Source of the DNA: an uncultured Lachnospiraceae bacterium
GTDB taxonomy: Bacteria; Bacillota; Clostridia; Lachnospirales; Lachnospiraceae
Assembly: GCA_947575805.1 (NCBI GenBank)
Contig: CANPOY010000018.1
Location: 1-55,119, forward strand
Reading direction: 5' to 3'
Length of the DNA: 55,119 nucleotides
Shown here: positions 20,701 through 29,500 of the stretch, piece after piece
How positions within the stretch are numbered: position 1 is the first letter of the stretch
Layout of the letters: every line of letters starts with the position of its first letter
Translations under genes and position numbers: made by a program
Notes under the pieces: generated by a model
Seen by the model: the letters and a program-made list of their open reading frames with translations, nothing else
Databases searched by the model: none
Told to the model about the DNA's origin: nothing

Positions 20701-21308
20701 AGGCGGTGGGTTATGATTTGTATTGCAAAATGCTCAACGAGGCGGTGCAGGAGCAGAAGGGCGTTAAGGCGGCAGTGGATTTTACTACGCTCATCGACCT
20801 GGATGTAGATGCCTTTATTCCTCCTGCCTACATTATGAACGAGATGCAGAAACTGGATATTTACAAGCGGATCGCCGGAATTGAAAATGTACGGGAGCGG
20901 GATGACATGAAGGATGAGCTGCTGGATCGGTTCGGAGAGATCCCCAAGTCCGTGGATGACCTCCTGCGCATTGCCCTGATCCGTGTGGCGGCCCATAGGC
21001 TGTACATGACGGAGGTCAAGGGGAAAAACGGGAAGATTACGTTTACGTTCCGTCCGGACGCGGCGGTGAATCCCCGGAAAATTCCGGAGCTGCTGGGAAG
21101 GTATGGGAAAGATCTGGCATTCACGGCTTACGGAACACCTTTTTTTACTTATAAATATAAGAAGACAGGGCTGGCGGAAACGGATGCAGAGCTGCTGCTG
21201 GGCAAAACGGAGGAGCTGCTGAGAGACATGGAGATCCTTCTGGCGTCGGAAGCTGCGGTTCATGAGCAGTCAGGGGAGGAACAGAACGGGGAGGATACAG
21301 ATGATTAA
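17721..21308 (+). CDS. mfd: Transcription-repair coupling factor
   Basis: Removes RNA polymerase stalled at DNA lesions and recruits UvrA. 1195 residues, normal length. The N-terminal UvrB-like domains include [12 protein letters not shown]. The RNA-polymerase-interacting CarD-like domain starts near residue 499 ([20 protein letters not shown]). Helicase Walker [13 protein letters not shown] is at ~653, the DEEQ box at ~755, and motif [13 protein letters not shown] is intact. The C-terminal TRCF domain follows. It overlaps the next gene by 8 bases. Confidence 0.98.
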   Translation: MHALLSPLRELAEYDSLKEALRKGKGPVALTGCVDSQKLHMIYGLGDGVRMKAIVTYSDLKAREIFEEYKFYDRNVMLYPAKDLIFFQADIHGNQLVKERVRTMRRLMENKPLTIVTTYAALMTPLALWDRESDVIGIERGGTLQEKSLAEKLVAFGYEKSYQVENPGQFSIRGGIIDIFDLTEENPYRIELWGDEVESIRSFDVLSQRSIEKLESISVFPASEFVLDDARIRAGLERLEAEARNQEKLFRDAFQTEEAGRIASQVRELKEQLLEFKSKVNLEGYIRYFYEDTVTLPEMLTRMSDPVFFLEEPVRLREQAEAVELEFRESMSQRAQKGLCLPGQMNILYSGEEVAARLLGGNVVTVSTMDSRGGYFKPEQKADIAARSLAPYNNSFEALVKDLKQFKKKEYRVLLLSGSRTRARRLAEDLRDEGLASVYTEDPLREVQTGEVLTYYGHVGRGFEYPLLKFVVLSETDIFGAEKKRKKAKKLYQGQKLKDMGELKVGDYVVHESHGLGIYRGIEKVEMEGVVKDYIKIEYRDGGNLYVLATGLDVIQKYASVDARKPKLNKLGSKEWEKTKTRVRGAVSEVAKDLVKLYALRQSGEGFRFGPDTVWQREFEEMFPFEETEDQLNAIAETKADMESGRIMDRLICGDVGYGKTEIALRAAFKAVQEGKQVVYLVPTTILAQQHYTTFVQRMKNFPVRVEMISRFRTPGEMKKTITDLQKGLVDICIGTHRILSDDVKFKDLGLLVIDEEQRFGVAHKEKIKKLKDNVDVLTLTATPIPRTLHMSLVGIRDMSVLEEAPEDRLPIQTFVCEYNEELVREACVRELGRNGQVYYVYNRVNNIADVAARIAALVPEAAVAYAHGQMRENELEKIMYEFIAGEIDVLVSTTIIETGLDISNVNTMIIHDSDNMGLSQLYQLRGRVGRSNRTAYAFLMYKRDKVLKEVAEKRLEAIREFTELGSGFKIAMRDLEIRGAGNLLGVQQHGHMEAVGYDLYCKMLNEAVQEQKGVKAAVDFTTLIDLDVDAFIPPAYIMNEMQKLDIYKRIAGIENVRERDDMKDELLDRFGEIPKSVDDLLRIALIRVAAHRLYMTEVKGKNGKITFTFRPDAAVNPRKIPELLGRYGKDLAFTAYGTPFFTYKYKKTGLAETDAELLLGKTEELLRDMEILLASEAAVHEQSGEEQNGEDTDD

Positions 21309-21918
21309 AAATGTGATTTTTGATATGGGAAATGTATTAATTAACTTTTTACCGGAATTATATGTAGAGCAGCTGGGGGTGGCGGAAGAGGACAGAGGGC
21401 TCCTGCTTCGGGAAGTGTTCGGACGGATAGAATGGGTCCGTCTGGATCACGGTACCATCACGGAGGACGAGGCGGCAGAGGCCATTTGCAGGCGGGTTCC
21501 CCCTCGTCTTCACCAGGCGGTGGAGGAGCTGGTTTTCCGCTGGTGGGCCAGACCGTTAAGTCCCGTTCCGGGAATGAAGGAGCTGGTGGCGGAGCTTAAG
21601 GCGCTGAGTCTTAAGCTTTATCTGCTGTCCAACGCCAGCATTCAGCAGTGCAAATACCATGACAGGATTCCGGGAACGGAATATTTTGACGGACGAATTG
21701 TCTCCGCAGAGCATAAGCTGATTAAGCCCCAGCGGGAGATCTACCGGCTGCTGCTGGATACCTACGGCCTGCAGGCAGAGGAATGTCTGTTTATAGATGA
21801 TTCTCCGCTGAACGTGGAAGGGGCGTACTGCGTGGGAATCCGGGGGATCGTATTTGACGGTGATCTGCTGCGTCTGCGCAGGGAGCTTTGTGAGGCGGGA
21901 ATTTCTGTTCAAATATAA
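21301..21918 (+). CDS. HAD-family phosphatase (YihX type)
   Basis: 205 residues from the ATG at 21301, with GGGGAGGA in front; it overlaps the mfd end by 8 bases. HAD motif I reads FDMGNVLI with Asp at residue 8, motif II LLSNAS, the Lys in HKLIKPQREIY, and the Asp pair FIDDSPLNVEGA. The helical cap is of the small subfamily I type. The second Asp of motif I is Gly, as in YihX-like members. These enzymes dephosphorylate small sugars or nucleotides; the substrate cannot be told from sequence. Confidence 0.9.
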   Translation: MIKNVIFDMGNVLINFLPELYVEQLGVAEEDRGLLLREVFGRIEWVRLDHGTITEDEAAEAICRRVPPRLHQAVEELVFRWWARPLSPVPGMKELVAELKALSLKLYLLSNASIQQCKYHDRIPGTEYFDGRIVSAEHKLIKPQREIYRLLLDTYGLQAEECLFIDDSPLNVEGAYCVGIRGIVFDGDLLRLRRELCEAGISVQI

Positions 21919-21944
21919 TCGAACGTATATTTATTTCGAGAGAG

Positions 21945-22006
21945 TTTTATAGGACTTATAAAATGATACCTTCTATTCAGAACAACGGAAACAAAACAAT
22001 TCTGAA
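21945..22006 (+). promoter_or_regulatory. Inverted repeats in the leader of the 34-codon reading frame
   Basis: TTTTATA and TATAAAA (21945-21951, 21957-21963) form a 7-bp inverted repeat with a 5-base centre. A second repeat, TTCAGAA/TTCTGAA (21976-21982, 22000-22006), lies just before the ribosome binding site at 22008-22014. They could be an operator and a leader hairpin. The TAAAAT at 21959-21964 could be a -10 box, but I see no good -35. Confidence 0.35.
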
Positions 22007-22021
22007 CAGGAGGTCATTTTT

Positions 22022-22126
22022 ATGAAGGGTTATGTTACGGCAAGCGGCTACATGGGATTGGTAGACGGCAGATATATTCTCTTTGTCAGTGAGGAAGAAT
22101 ACCTGGAATACCTGGAGGAGGATTGA
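22022..22126 (+). CDS. Small protein, 34 aa
   Basis: AGGAGGT sits 7 bases before the ATG, about as strong a ribosome binding site as any in the window. The product is aromatic and acidic: it starts MKGYVTASGYMGLVDGRYIL and ends in an acidic, Tyr-rich helix with two copies of EYLEY-like sequence. No signal peptide or membrane segment. The pattern GY(M)G.VDGRY.LF..EEEY is ordered, not random, and suggests a folded or partner-binding microprotein. I do not recognise a named family. It lies alone between the HAD gene and spoVT. Confidence 0.65.
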   Translation: MKGYVTASGYMGLVDGRYILFVSEEEYLEYLEED

Positions 22127-22127
22127 C

Positions 22128-22282
22128 ATGTCCTTTGACGTAAATTTCGCGGCAATCTCCGGACAGGTGTGGAAGTGAAGGAATGTTTTGAGTCCTTTCT
22201 GCCTTATGCGGACATTGGCGGAAAGATTTGTTTACGGAAAAACCTGAGGAATGACAAGTCCGTTCAAATATTGTATGAATAA
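22128..22282 (+). pseudogene. Possible short gene broken by a two-base insertion
   Basis: An ATG at 22128, one base past the preceding stop and behind GGAGGA, opens 16 codons (MSFDVNFAAISGQVWK) to TGA at 22176. A second frame from 22169 runs to TAA at 22282 (VEVKECFESFLPYADIGG...). If one copy of TG is removed from GTGTGG at 22167-22172 the two join into a 50-residue protein with a natural-looking composition. This may be a frameshifted small gene, or chance. Confidence 0.3.
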
Positions 22283-22305
22283 TTATTTTTTGGATACAAA
22301 TACTA
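22276..22305 (+). promoter_or_regulatory. Sigma-G-type promoter for spoVT
   Basis: TGAATA (22276-22281), 17-base spacer, AATACTA (22299-22305). The -35 fits the forespore sigma-G consensus TGMATA fully, and the -10 fits CATAMTA at six of seven positions. The start site would be near 22312, 48 bases before the spoVT ATG. In Bacillus spoVT is transcribed by sigma-G, so consensus, spacing and gene identity agree. Confidence 0.75.
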
Positions 22306-22359
22306 GAAATACTTACAAACAATGCCAATAACAATATTTGTGAACGGAGGACTTTTAAC

Positions 22360-22905
22360 ATGAAAGCAACGGGAATTGTAAGAAGAATAGATGATCTGGG
22401 GCGAATCGTAATCCCCAAGGAAATCCGCAGGACCCTGCATATCCGGGAGTCGGATCCGCTGGAGATCTACACAGACAGGGACGGACAGGTTATTTTGAAA
22501 AAATATTCTCCCATCGGTGAGATGGTTACCTTTGCCAAGCAGTATGTGGAGAGTCTTGCCCAGGTATCGGGGCATGCGGCGCTTATCGCGGACCGGGATC
22601 AGTTTATCGCGGCAGCGGGCGGCTATAAGCAGCTTATTAATAAGGCGATCGGGCGGCAGCTCGATGAAAAGGTACACAACCGCGAGACGGTAATGGCATC
22701 CCGGGGAGACAGGAATTTTATCAGTGTATGCGATGAGGAGGCCGACGAGTATCAGCATGAAGCCATTGCACCTATCCTGTGTGAGGGCGACATTATAGGA
22801 AGCGTGGTACTGCTGCAGAATGACAATAAGGGCCGGATGGGTGAGGTGGAACAGAAGCTGCTCCAGTCTGCCGCCACATTTTTAGGCAGACAGATGGAGC
22901 AGTAG
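22360..22905 (+). CDS. spoVT: Stage V sporulation protein T
   Basis: 181-residue transcription factor of late forespore development. The N-terminal AbrB-type swapped-hairpin DNA-binding domain reads MKATGIVRRIDDLGRIVIPK, and a GAF-like C-terminal domain spans ~55-180. CGGAGGAC precedes the ATG. It stands alone, with a sigma-G-like promoter upstream and a terminator downstream. It differs from AbrB by the long C-terminal domain. Confidence 0.96.
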   Translation: MKATGIVRRIDDLGRIVIPKEIRRTLHIRESDPLEIYTDRDGQVILKKYSPIGEMVTFAKQYVESLAQVSGHAALIADRDQFIAAAGGYKQLINKAIGRQLDEKVHNRETVMASRGDRNFISVCDEEADEYQHEAIAPILCEGDIIGSVVLLQNDNKGRMGEVEQKLLQSAATFLGRQMEQ

Positions 22906-22910
22906 ATGCA

Positions 22911-22934
22911 AGGGCGGGACACTTGTCCCGCCTT
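22911..22934. terminator. Bidirectional terminator between spoVT and the convergent GGDEF gene
   Basis: GCGGGACA pairs with TGTCCCGC around a two-base tip, extended by further pairs to AGG/CTT. It overlaps the stop codon of the minus-strand gene. No long T tract follows on either strand, so efficiency is uncertain. Confidence 0.65.
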
Positions 22935-24207
22935 AAATGATTTGGTTTTTACCGCCTTTTTTGCCCTGATAAAGCCGATCGTCGGCAGTGCGCAGCAGGT
23001 CGGTTACATTTTGACCGCCGCCTGCTGCCAGACCGAAGGTCATCGTCACTGAGACGGACTGATCGTCATATCTGCACACTGCGGAGCGGACATCGTCCAG
23101 CAGCTTTTCCAGCAGTTCTCTTGCTTGAGCCAGATCCATATTCTCAAAAACCAGGAGAAATTCTTCCCCGCCCCATCTGGCGACAAAGCCGTTGCCCCGC
23201 ATATGCCGGCGAAGGATGTCCGCTATCTGCTTCAGCACAAGGTCGCCGCAGTCGTGGCCGTAGGTATCGTTTACTTTTTTAAAGTCGTCTATGTCACCGA
23301 TGGCAAGGCAGAAGTCATTCCCGTATTTAACTGCATTTTTCATGGTCTGACGAAGCCTTTTGTCTCCGAAGCGGCGGTTGGCCAGGGCGGTGAGGGAATC
23401 CTGCTCCACCAGATCGTGCAGAGAGCGCTGCATGTTTAACGCAGAGCCGGCAATCTCGTTGAGCTCGTCGTTTCGCTTCAGTGCCAGGGCGGGAGGCTCC
23501 GCGCTGAGATTTCCGGTGGAAACTTCTCCCAGAAAGTCATGGATCTGCAGCAGTGCCGATGTAAAGCTGCGGGTGTAAAGGAAGATAAAAAGAGAAGCCA
23601 GCAGCATAATCAGAATATCCGCGATCACCAGCGGATAAATGGAAGCCTTGACGGAAGCATCCACTTCGGCGGTGGGCTTGCCCACGAAGAGCATGCCGAC
23701 CACGGTGCCGTTGCTGTTGGTCAGGGGAGCATAATAGGAAAAATAAGAGGTGTCAAAGATAAGCACATTGGTGTAAAATTTCGCCGTACCGGTCTCAAAC
23801 ACGTCCTTCATGACGGCGGCAGGGGCACCGGAGCCTGTGATCCTGACACCGTTGTTGTCGACAATGGTGGTGAGGATTCTGGTGTCCTGATAAAACAAGG
23901 TGATGTCCAATCCGGTATTCTGTTTAAACTGATCAATCAGCGTGTAGTCGCCGGTAATATCATGGTCTCCCTTGTACAGCCGGTAGCTGCTGTCGCCTGT
24001 CAGCGAGTAATCCCCAGGGCAGAGGGTGTCATAGGTAGTGTCCAGATTGCGGCATACATTCCTCAGCTCGATCTCCACCTCCTGGTACATGGCCCTGGTA
24101 AACATACTGGAACCCAACAGAAGAATGGTAATTCCCAGAAATGCCAGCGGGATGATATTGATTGTCAGCAGGACATATGCCATTTTTCCTTTTCTTTTGG
24201 TTTTCAT
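22933..24207 (-). CDS. Membrane diguanylate cyclase with extracellular Cache-like sensor
   Basis: 424 residues from the ATG at 24207, chosen for AAGGAG upstream; an in-frame ATG 30 codons earlier has no ribosome binding site. Membrane segment 1 at ~12-33, an external single-Cache-like domain (~38-185), membrane segment 2 at ~190-212, a HAMP-like linker, and a GGDEF domain whose active site reads RWGGEEF (346-350). The upstream NRRF and DIDDFKKVND motifs are intact, so c-di-GMP synthesis is expected. No RxxD inhibitory site is seen at the usual place. Divergent from a second cyclase 158 bases away. Confidence 0.92.
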   Translation of the reverse strand: MKTKRKGKMAYVLLTINIIPLAFLGITILLLGSSMFTRAMYQEVEIELRNVCRNLDTTYDTLCPGDYSLTGDSSYRLYKGDHDITGDYTLIDQFKQNTGLDITLFYQDTRILTTIVDNNGVRITGSGAPAAVMKDVFETGTAKFYTNVLIFDTSYFSYYAPLTNSNGTVVGMLFVGKPTAEVDASVKASIYPLVIADILIMLLASLFIFLYTRSFTSALLQIHDFLGEVSTGNLSAEPPALALKRNDELNEIAGSALNMQRSLHDLVEQDSLTALANRRFGDKRLRQTMKNAVKYGNDFCLAIGDIDDFKKVNDTYGHDCGDLVLKQIADILRRHMRGNGFVARWGGEEFLLVFENMDLAQARELLEKLLDDVRSAVCRYDDQSVSVTMTFGLAAGGGQNVTDLLRTADDRLYQGKKGGKNQII

Positions 24208-24248
24208 ATAGTACTCCTTATCACCGGAAAAAATCAAGTCGTAAGTTA

Positions 24249-24277
24249 AGTATACTAATTCTGGAACAAAAAGGCAA
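24249..24277 (-). promoter_or_regulatory. Sigma-A promoter for the membrane diguanylate cyclase
   Basis: On the minus strand TTGCCT (24272-24277), 17 bases, TATACT (24249-24254), about 42 bases before the ATG at 24207. Confidence 0.6.
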
Positions 24278-24283
24278 CACTCC

Positions 24284-24312
24284 TTTACTTTTTTCACTTA
24301 TTTTAATATAAT
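24284..24312 (+). promoter_or_regulatory. Sigma-A promoter for the cytosolic GGDEF gene
   Basis: TTTACT (24284-24289), 17 bases, TATAAT (24307-24312). It lies just 7 bases from the divergent -35 box, so the two promoters are packed back to back and a single regulator could act on both. Confidence 0.65.
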
Positions 24313-24365
24313 AAAGTTGCAATGTCAGGAACTGCGGAGACATCGCGTACGGAGGAACGGGGAAA

Positions 24366-26153
24366 TTGAGCATTAAGAACATAGAAGCAATCTACCCGGT
24401 GGGCAGGCTTGATAAGGGACTGCTGGTAGTGGGTGGAAATAAGCGGATGTATGAGTTTGTAGGGGAATACATTTATTCGCCGCTTTATAAGTTGGTTCTG
24501 GAAAAGGATGTGGATCGACTGAAAAATGCGGTTTCACTCTGCGATTTACAGCCGGAGGATGTGGAAGAGTGTGTTCATTTCATAAATGGGAGGGGAGGAT
24601 ACGATACCTACCTTGTCATACTCCGCAGGGCCGGGAATTTTGACGGCTATGAGATCGAACTGCAGAATGTTTCCGAGAACATCGGCCAAATCGAGAAAAT
24701 CAGCAGCCGCCTGGGGATGCTGCGGGATTACCTTACGGTATCCGGAAGTGCTTTATTTTCCTATCGCCCTGCCGACGGCTGGTTTAAGCTGTTCTGGATG
24801 GACTATGAGCAGGAGGTGGAGATCTGCGATATGCCCTTTGAGCAGTGGCGGGAGCAGATCGTTGGGAATAAGCAGGTTAGCGAAAAGGACCGTGAAGTCT
24901 TTGATTCCTTCTGCGAGGCAGTAAAAAGCGGGAATCAGGAGCAGGTATACATCTTCCGGGGAAATATACTGAACGGGGGAAAGAGTGAGGAAACCTACCG
25001 GGTAAAGATTCAGTCGAGAATGTACGGATGCCAGAAAAGAGTGCTGGGCGTCTGGTCTGTGATCAGAAAGCGTGCCGGAAACACGACGGATGTTTATACA
25101 GAGGGGAATCATCTGGATTCCATGACTAAGATGCTGAACCGGAAGGGCATCATGGAATACGCGGAGGCGAAAGTGGCAAAAGGCGCCGATGCAGCCGTGA
25201 TAATGCTGGATATAGATAATTTTAAAAATGTCAACGATACTTTCGGCCATCCCTTTGGTGACGCGGTGATTACCGCCGTGGCGGACGTGATCAAAAAGGT
25301 GGTGGGAAACAGCGGCGTCGCGGGGCGCGTGGGTGGTGACGAGTTCATGGTCATTTTAAATAACTGCGGGGATGAGCTTACGCTTCGGAATCATCTGCGG
25401 GGGATCAAGATGAACGTGGCAGCCCTGTTTCCGGACAAGGTAGGGAACAACAGGATAACCTGTTCCATCGGCGTATCGCGGAACAATGTGGATTCTGACA
25501 ATTTCAAGGAACTGTACCGGATTGCCGACAAGGCGCTGTATCTGGCGAAGGAGAAGGGCAAGAACCGTTATATCATCTATAAACCGGAGCTGCACGGGGT
25601 CCTTCGGATCAGTGAGGCAAACGAGGATCTGACGGATATAAAGGAAGCGTTTTACTCCGAAAGGGATCTGAACACATTCAACCGCAGCCTGGCAGATTTG
25701 GTACTGCAGGGAAGCGGGGAGCTGCCGGAAGTGCTGGAGCAGATGGCTCATGTTCTCACGGTTTCCCGGGTACAGGTATTCTGGGGAGAGGAGAGGCAGT
25801 CCGTCGCGGCCTGGCCGCTGACGCTTATGGAGAATCCCTGTGATGCTTTCTGCTATGAAAAAGAGGAATACAGGGAGCTTTTTCAGAATGATATGCTCCA
25901 GATCGGCAATGTGAACAAGCTGGAATACATCATGCCGGAGATCTACGGGATGTACCGGGAGAATAAGGTTTGCAGTATTCTTCAGCATTATCTGCGTGAC
26001 GGCAAGGGTGAAATCAGAGGCTTTGTGACGGTGGAGGAGTGCAGTCAGATCCGGGACTTTCCCAAGCTGGCAATGCAGATATTCGAGAGCATGTGCAAGG
26101 TCTTAAACGCGGTACTGCTGCGGGAGGAGGCAAATGCGAATAAAAGCTCTTGA
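24366..26153 (+). CDS. Cytosolic diguanylate cyclase with C-terminal GAF-like domain
   Basis: 595 residues, start TTG with GGAGG 10 bases upstream. No membrane segment. The N-terminal ~240 residues look like one or two PAS-type sensor domains (FDGYEIELQNVSENI). The GGDEF domain has DSMTKMLNRKGIM, DIDNFKNVNDTFGHPFGD and the canonical RVGGDEF (323-327), so it should be active. The last ~170 residues resemble a GAF domain (VLTVSRVQVFWGEE). Having a further domain after GGDEF is less usual. Its stop codon overlaps the -35 box of the ileS leader promoter. Confidence 0.9.
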   Translation: MSIKNIEAIYPVGRLDKGLLVVGGNKRMYEFVGEYIYSPLYKLVLEKDVDRLKNAVSLCDLQPEDVEECVHFINGRGGYDTYLVILRRAGNFDGYEIELQNVSENIGQIEKISSRLGMLRDYLTVSGSALFSYRPADGWFKLFWMDYEQEVEICDMPFEQWREQIVGNKQVSEKDREVFDSFCEAVKSGNQEQVYIFRGNILNGGKSEETYRVKIQSRMYGCQKRVLGVWSVIRKRAGNTTDVYTEGNHLDSMTKMLNRKGIMEYAEAKVAKGADAAVIMLDIDNFKNVNDTFGHPFGDAVITAVADVIKKVVGNSGVAGRVGGDEFMVILNNCGDELTLRNHLRGIKMNVAALFPDKVGNNRITCSIGVSRNNVDSDNFKELYRIADKALYLAKEKGKNRYIIYKPELHGVLRISEANEDLTDIKEAFYSERDLNTFNRSLADLVLQGSGELPEVLEQMAHVLTVSRVQVFWGEERQSVAAWPLTLMENPCDAFCYEKEEYRELFQNDMLQIGNVNKLEYIMPEIYGMYRENKVCSILQHYLRDGKGEIRGFVTVEECSQIRDFPKLAMQIFESMCKVLNAVLLREEANANKSS

Positions 26154-26179
26154 CAAGTAATTTTGGGCAGGGCTATAAT
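26150..26179 (+). promoter_or_regulatory. Sigma-A promoter for the T-box leader and ileS
   Basis: TTGACA (26150-26155), 18-base spacer, TATAAT (26174-26179): both boxes perfect. The -35 box covers the stop codon of the preceding gene. Transcription should start near 26186. Confidence 0.9.
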
Positions 26180-26185
26180 ATCAAA

Positions 26186-26466
26186 AAGAGTTAAATGCAG
26201 TGACGAAGAGAGTAACCGTCTGAAGAAAGCAGCAGCGAGCCGGGGGGAGGTGTGAGCCCGGTGCCGGTAGACAGGCAGTGAAGATCACTTCCGAGCAGTC
26301 AGGGCAAAAGGAAAGAGGCGGATTCGAGTACCGGTAGCTTTGAACGGCATTCCCCCGTTACGGGAAGGCATATAATCCCGCAGGCTGCTGGCGGGCCGTA
26401 TGAGCGTAAGAGGTGGTCAATTGCGAAGATAAGGCTTCGTCCTGTTACAGGACGGAGCCTTTTATA
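26186..26466 (+). ncRNA. T-box leader, isoleucine-specific, with terminator
   Basis: A structured leader ahead of ileS that senses uncharged tRNA-Ile. Stem I spans about 26198-26302, and the specifier ATC (Ile) at 26284-26286 is followed by A in GAAGATCACTTCC. The T-box element reads AGGTGGTCAATTGCG (26411-26425); its UGGU pairs with the ACCA end plus an A discriminator, right for tRNA-Ile. Antiterminator: AGG + GCGAAG pair with CTTCGT + CCT (26435-26443). The competing terminator AAGGCTTCGTCCTG...CAGGACGGAGCCTTTT (26431-26464) uses the same bases. The rest of the stretch to 26583 holds only the ileS ribosome binding site. Confidence 0.93.
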
Positions 26467-26583
26467 TGCACACGGGCACGCATAGGAAGACTGTCAGCAA
26501 GCTGACGGGTGTCCGGCGCAGCGGGCAGTGAGAAAATCTTCTCTGCTCGAATAAAACAGTTCATCCGTGTAAAGGAGGAGGCA

Positions 26584-29500
26584 ATGTATAAGCAGGTTGA
26601 CAAAAATTTAAATTTTGTGGAGAGAGAGAAGGGAATCGAGAAATTCTGGAAAGAAAACGATATTTTCAGAAAGAGTATTGATAACCGTAAGGACGGCCCT
26701 GTCTACACCTTTTATGACGGGCCGCCTACCGCTAACGGGAAGCCTCATATCGGCCACGTGGAGACCCGTGTCATCAAGGATATGATTCCAAGATACCGGA
26801 CCATGAAAGGGTATATGGTGCCCCGCAAGGCCGGATGGGATACCCACGGCCTGCCGGTGGAGATCGAAGTGGAGAAGCAGTTGGGCCTGGACGGCAAGGA
26901 TCAGATCGAAGCCTATGGCCTGGAGCCCTTTATCGACAAGTGCAAGGAGAGCGTATGGAAATATAAGGGCATGTGGGAGGATTTTTCCGGCATTGTGGGC
27001 TTCTGGGCGGATATGGATCATCCTTATGTTACTTATGACGACGATTTCATTGAGTCAGAGTGGTGGGCTTTAAAGACGATCTGGGATAAGGGACTGCTGT
27101 ATAAGGGATTCAAGATCGTGCCTTACTGCCCCCGCTGCGGCACTCCCCTGTCAACCCAGGAGGTGGCACAGGGCTACAAGACGGTAAAGGAGCGCTCTGC
27201 TATCGTGCGTTTTCAATGTGTGGGCGAGGACGCATATTTCCTGGCCTGGACCACCACGCCATGGACGCTGCCTTCCAACCTTGCTCTGTGCGTGAATCCG
27301 GAGGAGGCGTACTGCAAGGTCAAAGCGGCGGACGGCTATACTTATTATATGGCTAAGGCCCTGCTGGATACCGTTTTCAAAGCGCCGGCCAAAAATGCAG
27401 ATACGGCAGCCGATGACGGGAAACCGGCTTATGAGATTCTGGAGACCTGCCAGGGGAAGGATCTGGAATATAAAGAATACAAGCCTCTGTTTGCCTGTGC
27501 CGGGGAGGCGGCGGCCAAACAGAACAAAAAGGCCCATTTTGTCACTTGTGACAGTTATGTCACTATGTCCGACGGTACCGGTATCGTGCATATTGCTCCT
27601 GCCTTTGGTGAGGATGATGCAAACGTGGGCAGAAAGTATGACCTGCCCTTTGTACAGTTCGTGAACGGCAAGGGAGAGATGTCGGAGGAGACGCCATATG
27701 CCGGGCTGTTCGTAAAGAAAGCAGATCCGGAAATCCTGAAAGACCTGGAGGCGGAGGGCAAGCTTTTTGCCGCGCCCAAATTCGAGCATGAGTATCCCCA
27801 TTGCTGGAGATGTGACACTCCCCTGATCTATTATGCGAGAGAGTCCTGGTATATCAGGGAGACGGCGGTGAAGGAGGATCTGATCCGCAATAACAATACG
27901 GTGAACTGGATTCCCGAATCCATCGGAACCGGGCGTTTCGGCAACTGGCTGGAGAATATCCAGGACTGGGCAATCTCCCGGAACCGGTATTGGGGGACGC
28001 CCTTAAATATCTGGGAGTGCCAGTGCGGCCATCAGGAATGTATCGGCAGCCGGGCGGAGCTGGCAGAGAAAGCGGGAGATCCTGCTGCGGCGAAGGTGGA
28101 GCTTCACAGACCCTATATTGACCAGGTGACTTTAACCTGCCCGGAATGCGGCGGCAAGATGAAAAGGGTGCCGGAGGTGATTGACTGTTGGTTTGATTCC
28201 GGCGCCATGCCCTTTGCCCAGCATCATTATCCCTTCGAAAATAAGGAACTGTTCGAGCAGCAGTTCCCTGCCAGGTTTATTTCCGAGGCTGTGGACCAGA
28301 CCAGAGGCTGGTTCCATTCCCTGATGGCAGAGTCCACGCTGCTGTTTAACAGGGCGCCTTATGAAAATGTGATTGTGCTGGGACATGTGCAGGATGAGAA
28401 CGGCCAGAAGATGAGCAAGTCCAAGGGGAACGCAGTAGATCCCTTCGAGGCACTGGCGACTTACGGCGCCGATGCCATCCGGTGGTATTTTTATACCAGC
28501 TGTTCACCCTGGCTTCCAAAGCGGTTTTCCGGCAAGATTGTGCAGGAGGGGCAGAGGAAGATCATGGGTACCCTGTGGAATACCTATGCTTTCTTTGTGC
28601 TGTATGCCGAAATCGACGGCTTTGACGCTACAAAGTATACGCTGGATTACGAAAAGCTGCCCGTTATGGATAAATGGCTTCTGTCCCGGCTGAATACGGC
28701 TGTGAAAATGGTGGATGAGAATCTGGACCAGTACCGGATCCCGGAGGCAGGGGCAGCCCTGGAGGACTTCGTGGAGGTGATGAGCAACTGGTACGTCCGC
28801 CGCAGCCGGGAGCGCTTCTGGGCCAAGGGCATGGAGCAGGATAAAATCAATGCCTATATGACTCTGTATACCGCGCTGGTGACGATCTGCAAGGCGGCGG
28901 CGCCTATGATCCCCTTTATGACGGAGGATATTTACCAGAACTTGGTGCGCAGCATTGACGCCGATGCTCAAGAGAGCATTCATCTGTGTGATTTCCCGGT
29001 TGTTGATGAGGCTCGTATTGACAGGAAGCTGGAGGAGGACATGGACTGGCTGCGGGAGGCGGTTACCATGGGACATGCGTGCCGTGAGGATGCAGGTATC
29101 AAGAACCGCCAGCCGGTGAGCAAAATGTATATCAAAGCCGACTACAGGCTGGATGACTTTTTCACGGATATTATCAAAGGCGAGCTGAACGTGAAAGAGC
29201 TGGTATTTGCGGAGGATGTGAGAGAGTTTACCTCATATACCTTCAAGCCTCAGCTGCGCACCGTTGGGCCGAAATACGGCAAACTGCTGAACGGCATCCG
29301 GGAGAGACTTGGGTCTCTGGACGGAAACGCCGCCATGGATGAGTTAAACGACAAGGGAATGCTGACCTTTACGGTGAACGGAGAGACCGTGGAGCTGACC
29401 AGGGAGGATCTGCTGATAGATACGGCAAAGAAGGAGGGTTATGTGACCCAGGAGGACAACCGGATGACGGTGGTCCTGGATACGAACCTGACAGAGGAGC

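Noticed and set aside
19893..21263. 456-codon minus-strand frame inside mfd
   Set aside because: Antisense to conserved helicase and TRCF domains; shadow of codon bias.
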